From: Ornithinibacillus halotolerans
GTDB taxonomy: Bacteria > Bacillota > Bacilli > Bacillales > Amphibacillaceae
Assembly: GCF_014637405.1 (NCBI RefSeq)
Contig: NZ_BMEY01000007.1
Location: forward strand, 92,899 to 156,898
DNA length: 64,000 nucleotides
Reading direction: 5' to 3'
A program made the translations under genes and the position numbers. Numbering within the stretch: the first letter of the stretch is position 1; each line of letters opens with the position of its first letter. Below the pieces are notes generated by a model, which saw only the letters and a list, made by a program, of their open reading frames with translations, ran no database searches and was not told the DNA's origin. This document shows, one piece after another, positions 62,014 through 64,000 of the stretch.

Positions 62014-62655
62014 ATTTTGAACAACGAATCTTTTTGTCAATAATAACGATACGATTAAGATGAACTCAGCAATATTCATGAGAGGAAAGTCGTTGAACCA
62101 CCTTTGTAGGACAGCACATAAAAGCATGAAAAGTACTCCTACAAGTGGCCAATATAGGCGGTGTTTTTTAATAAGTAATATGCTGAAAACAAAAAGAACA
62201 AATGTAACAACGATTACGATAAGACCGGATTGTTCGTTACTTTCATACGTTAGTACACCATTACTCCAATTTGGTTCCAATTTCAATCCAAAAATGGATG
62301 TAATAAGTTCATATAATATGAGTCCGGCTGTTAAAAGGATTAATGTTCTTTTCCAGGCAAGCTTCTTTGCCCATGAAAAATCTAATGTTTGAGAGATACT
62401 CCAAGCAAAAATAATTAAAGTTGGCGTGAAAAATGCATGAAATAAATATCTACTATACGTTAAGCTCTCCAGTACACCACCTTCACCAAAGAACCTCCCT
62501 AGTGCAATGATGAAATTATCATAGATTAACCCAATAATCACAAGCATAATTGTATTAGTTAAATTCGCTAAACTATGGTTTTTAGAAAGTAATAGTGACC
62601 ATATAAATAGTAAAATATACCCGAACCCGAGGGAAAAATATACGATTGTATTCAT
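61990..62655 (-). CDS. multi-pass membrane protein, unknown function
   Basis: Protein of 221 residues with about seven hydrophobic segments ('VYFSLGFGYILLFIWSLLL', 'TIMLVIIGLIYDNFIIALG', 'ALFHAFFTP'-like third loop, 'IVIVVTFVLFVFSILLI' and others). 'RYLFHAFFTPTLIIFAWSIS' contains a His in a membrane segment. The start is the ATG after AAAGGATGTG; 13 upstream codons were dropped. I do not recognise the family. Confidence 0.7.
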   Translation of the reverse strand: MNTIVYFSLGFGYILLFIWSLLLSKNHSLANLTNTIMLVIIGLIYDNFIIALGRFFGEGGVLESLTYSRYLFHAFFTPTLIIFAWSISQTLDFSWAKKLAWKRTLILLTAGLILYELITSIFGLKLEPNWSNGVLTYESNEQSGLIVIVVTFVLFVFSILLIKKHRLYWPLVGVLFMLLCAVLQRWFNDFPLMNIAEFILIVSLLLTKRFVVQNEKTPISN

Positions 62656-62789
62656 AAGAATCACATCCTTTCTATCATTGTCACCTATTTTCATGAGAAT
62701 AATTCTGTTGTTAAAGAGTCATAAACATAAATTGAATTAGGGAAGGGAACAATAGGATAAAACAAATAGAAGATAGGTGAATATATTAA

Positions 62790-63041
62790 ATGAATACAGA
62801 ATTTAGACCAGGAGAAGTTGTCTACATAATTATCCGTAACCCACATGCTCAAGATGTAGCACATGTTCAACAAGCTGCCATTGTCGAAAACCCAGATAAC
62901 CCAAATGAATTGGCGCTTTTTTCCCATGAACATTATTATCCTATTTCTGATGATTTTGCTATTTTTCAAACCGAGGAAGAAGCGGAATCTGCTTATCAAG
63001 CTGCATTTGGTAGTGTAGATGATGGAGAATACTATGGTTAA
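62790..63041 (+). CDS. splA: SplA, regulator of spore photoproduct lyase
   Basis: Protein of 83 residues resembling B. subtilis SplA: 'FRPGEVVYIIIRNPHAQDVAHVQQAAIVENPDNPNELALF' and 'YPISDDFAIFQTEEEAESAYQAAFG'. In B. subtilis SplA lowers splB expression. It ends in an eight-base overlap with splB, so the two are translationally coupled. ATAGGTGA precedes the ATG. Confidence 0.9.
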   Translation: MNTEFRPGEVVYIIIRNPHAQDVAHVQQAAIVENPDNPNELALFSHEHYYPISDDFAIFQTEEEAESAYQAAFGSVDDGEYYG

Positions 63042-64000
63042 ACCATTTGTCCCACAATTAGTATATGTTGAACCGAGAGCATTAGAATACCCTAATGGTA
63101 AGAGATTGCTTGCAAAGTTTGAGGAAATGGGAATAGAAATTCGCGAAACAACTTCACATAATCAGATTCGTAATTTACCTGGAGAAAATCATTTCCAAAA
63201 ATATCGAACGGCTAAATCAACACTCGTAGTAGGTATTCGTAAAACATTGAAATTCGATACGTCGAAACCTTCTGCTGAATATGCGATTCCCCTTGCTACC
63301 GGATGTATGGGCCATTGTCATTATTGTTATTTACAGACGACGATGGGGAGTAAACCTTATATACGTACATATGTAAATGTAGAAGAGATTTTTGATGCGG
63401 CAGAAAAATATATGGAAGAACGGGCGCCCGATTTCACAAGATTTGAAGCATCATGTACATCTGATATTGTAGGGATTGACCATTTGACTCACCACTTAAA
63501 GCATGCAATTGAATTTTTTGGAAAAAGTAAACATGGTAAATTACGATTTGTTACAAAATTTGCCCATGTAGATCATTTACTAGATGCGGATCACCAAGGA
63601 AAAACACGATTTCGTTTTAGTATTAATGATGATTACATTATTAAATATTTTGAACCAGGGACATCTAGACTACATGAACGGGTGGAAGCAGCAGCAAAAG
63701 TTGCCGAGGCCGGCTATCCTTTAGGATTTATCGTTGCACCGATCTATCTTCATGATGGTTGGAAAGAAGGGTACTTAGAAATGTTTGAAAAACTGGAAGC
63801 GACCTTACCGTCCCATGCTAGAAAAGATTTAACATTTGAAATGATACAGCATCGGTTTACAAAACCAGCCAAACGAGTCATTCAAGAAAATTATCCAATG
63901 ACAAAGCTGGAATTAGATGAATCGAAGCGGAAAACAAAATGGGGTAAATATGGTATTTATAAATATGTCTATAAGGATGAAGAGCAGGAGGATATTAAAG
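63034..64000 (+). CDS. splB: spore photoproduct lyase (cut by the window end)
   Basis: The frame begins with ATG inside the end of splA and runs open to the window edge (322 codons; the family is about 340). It is a radical SAM enzyme with CxxxCxxC in 'ATGCMGHCHYCYLQT' (about 90-97). 'EYAIPLATGC' and 'FRFSINDDYIIKYFEPGTSRLHERVEAA' are typical. It repairs the thymine dimer 5-thyminyl-5,6-dihydrothymine in germinating spores. Only the last 20 or so residues appear to be missing. Confidence 0.95.
   Translation, partial: MVKPFVPQLVYVEPRALEYPNGKRLLAKFEEMGIEIRETTSHNQIRNLPGENHFQKYRTAKSTLVVGIRKTLKFDTSKPSAEYAIPLATGCMGHCHYCYLQTTMGSKPYIRTYVNVEEIFDAAEKYMEERAPDFTRFEASCTSDIVGIDHLTHHLKHAIEFFGKSKHGKLRFVTKFAHVDHLLDADHQGKTRFRFSINDDYIIKYFEPGTSRLHERVEAAAKVAEAGYPLGFIVAPIYLHDGWKEGYLEMFEKLEATLPSHARKDLTFEMIQHRFTKPAKRVIQENYPMTKLELDESKRKTKWGKYGIYKYVYKDEEQEDIK

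Overview
The window is a low-GC chromosomal segment from an endospore-forming member of the Bacillaceae, probably an Oceanobacillus/Virgibacillus-like genus. The evidence is Bacillus-type gene order (yitT-yitU-yitV-yitW; med-fabH-fabF; yjbA-trpS; yjbC-spx-mecA-coiA-pepF; yjbH-yjbI-yjbK-relQ-nadK-yjbO-prpE; cotO-cotY/Z; yjcF-yjcG-yjcH; splA-splB) plus spore coat, SASP and spore photoproduct lyase genes. No transposase, phage gene or CRISPR array was seen.

Layout. 1-9.5 kb: a membrane-anchored beta-propeller protein, DegV, the yit cluster, undecaprenyl-diphosphate phosphatase and a Gly/Tyr-rich protein. 9.5-13.6 kb: Med lipoprotein and the FapR-type fabH-fabF locus. 14-19 kb: yjbA, a metallo-hydrolase, trpS with a Trp T-box, and a NERD protein. 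19-23.8 kb: MFS exporter with an M20 amidohydrolase, and small stress or metabolic genes. 24-27.2 kb: a CuA/heme-copper reductase operon with SCO. 27.5-42 kb: the Spx/competence/(p)ppGpp hub, including the small RNA RoxS (RsaE) between the yjbH and pepF sides. 42-46.4 kb: MgtE and spore coat genes with divergent sigma-K-type promoters. 47-53 kb: yjcFGH and a heterodimeric ABC exporter. 53-62.7 kb: DUF2207 protein, tRNA-Val(GAC), a four-gene D-amino/imino-acid (hydroxyproline-type) dehydrogenase operon with a cre site, a SASP, a DUF4160/DUF2442 pair and an SLC13 transporter. The end holds splA and most of splB, which is cut by the window edge.

Most striking are five intergenic tandem-repeat arrays. 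Four of them (about 13.6, 17.5, 34.5 and 46.5 kb) differ in sequence but share an almost invariant 52-bp period, and each unit holds a hairpin whose loop carries a GCC core. The stems differ between arrays while both arms stay complementary. The fifth (about 53 kb) has a 42-bp period made of two related 21-bp halves. These periods are close to whole numbers of helical turns. I know of no named family for them and regard them as the best candidate for an undescribed element.

A second notable point is that the heme-copper subunit I has Asn where oxidases have the active-site Tyr four residues after the first CuB histidine. It may therefore be a CuA-dependent nitric oxide reductase rather than a cytochrome c oxidase. 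Together with RoxS and its Rex/ResD-like upstream site, this suggests adaptation to low oxygen or NO. Several gene starts below were moved from the longest open frame to a start with a proper ribosome binding site.
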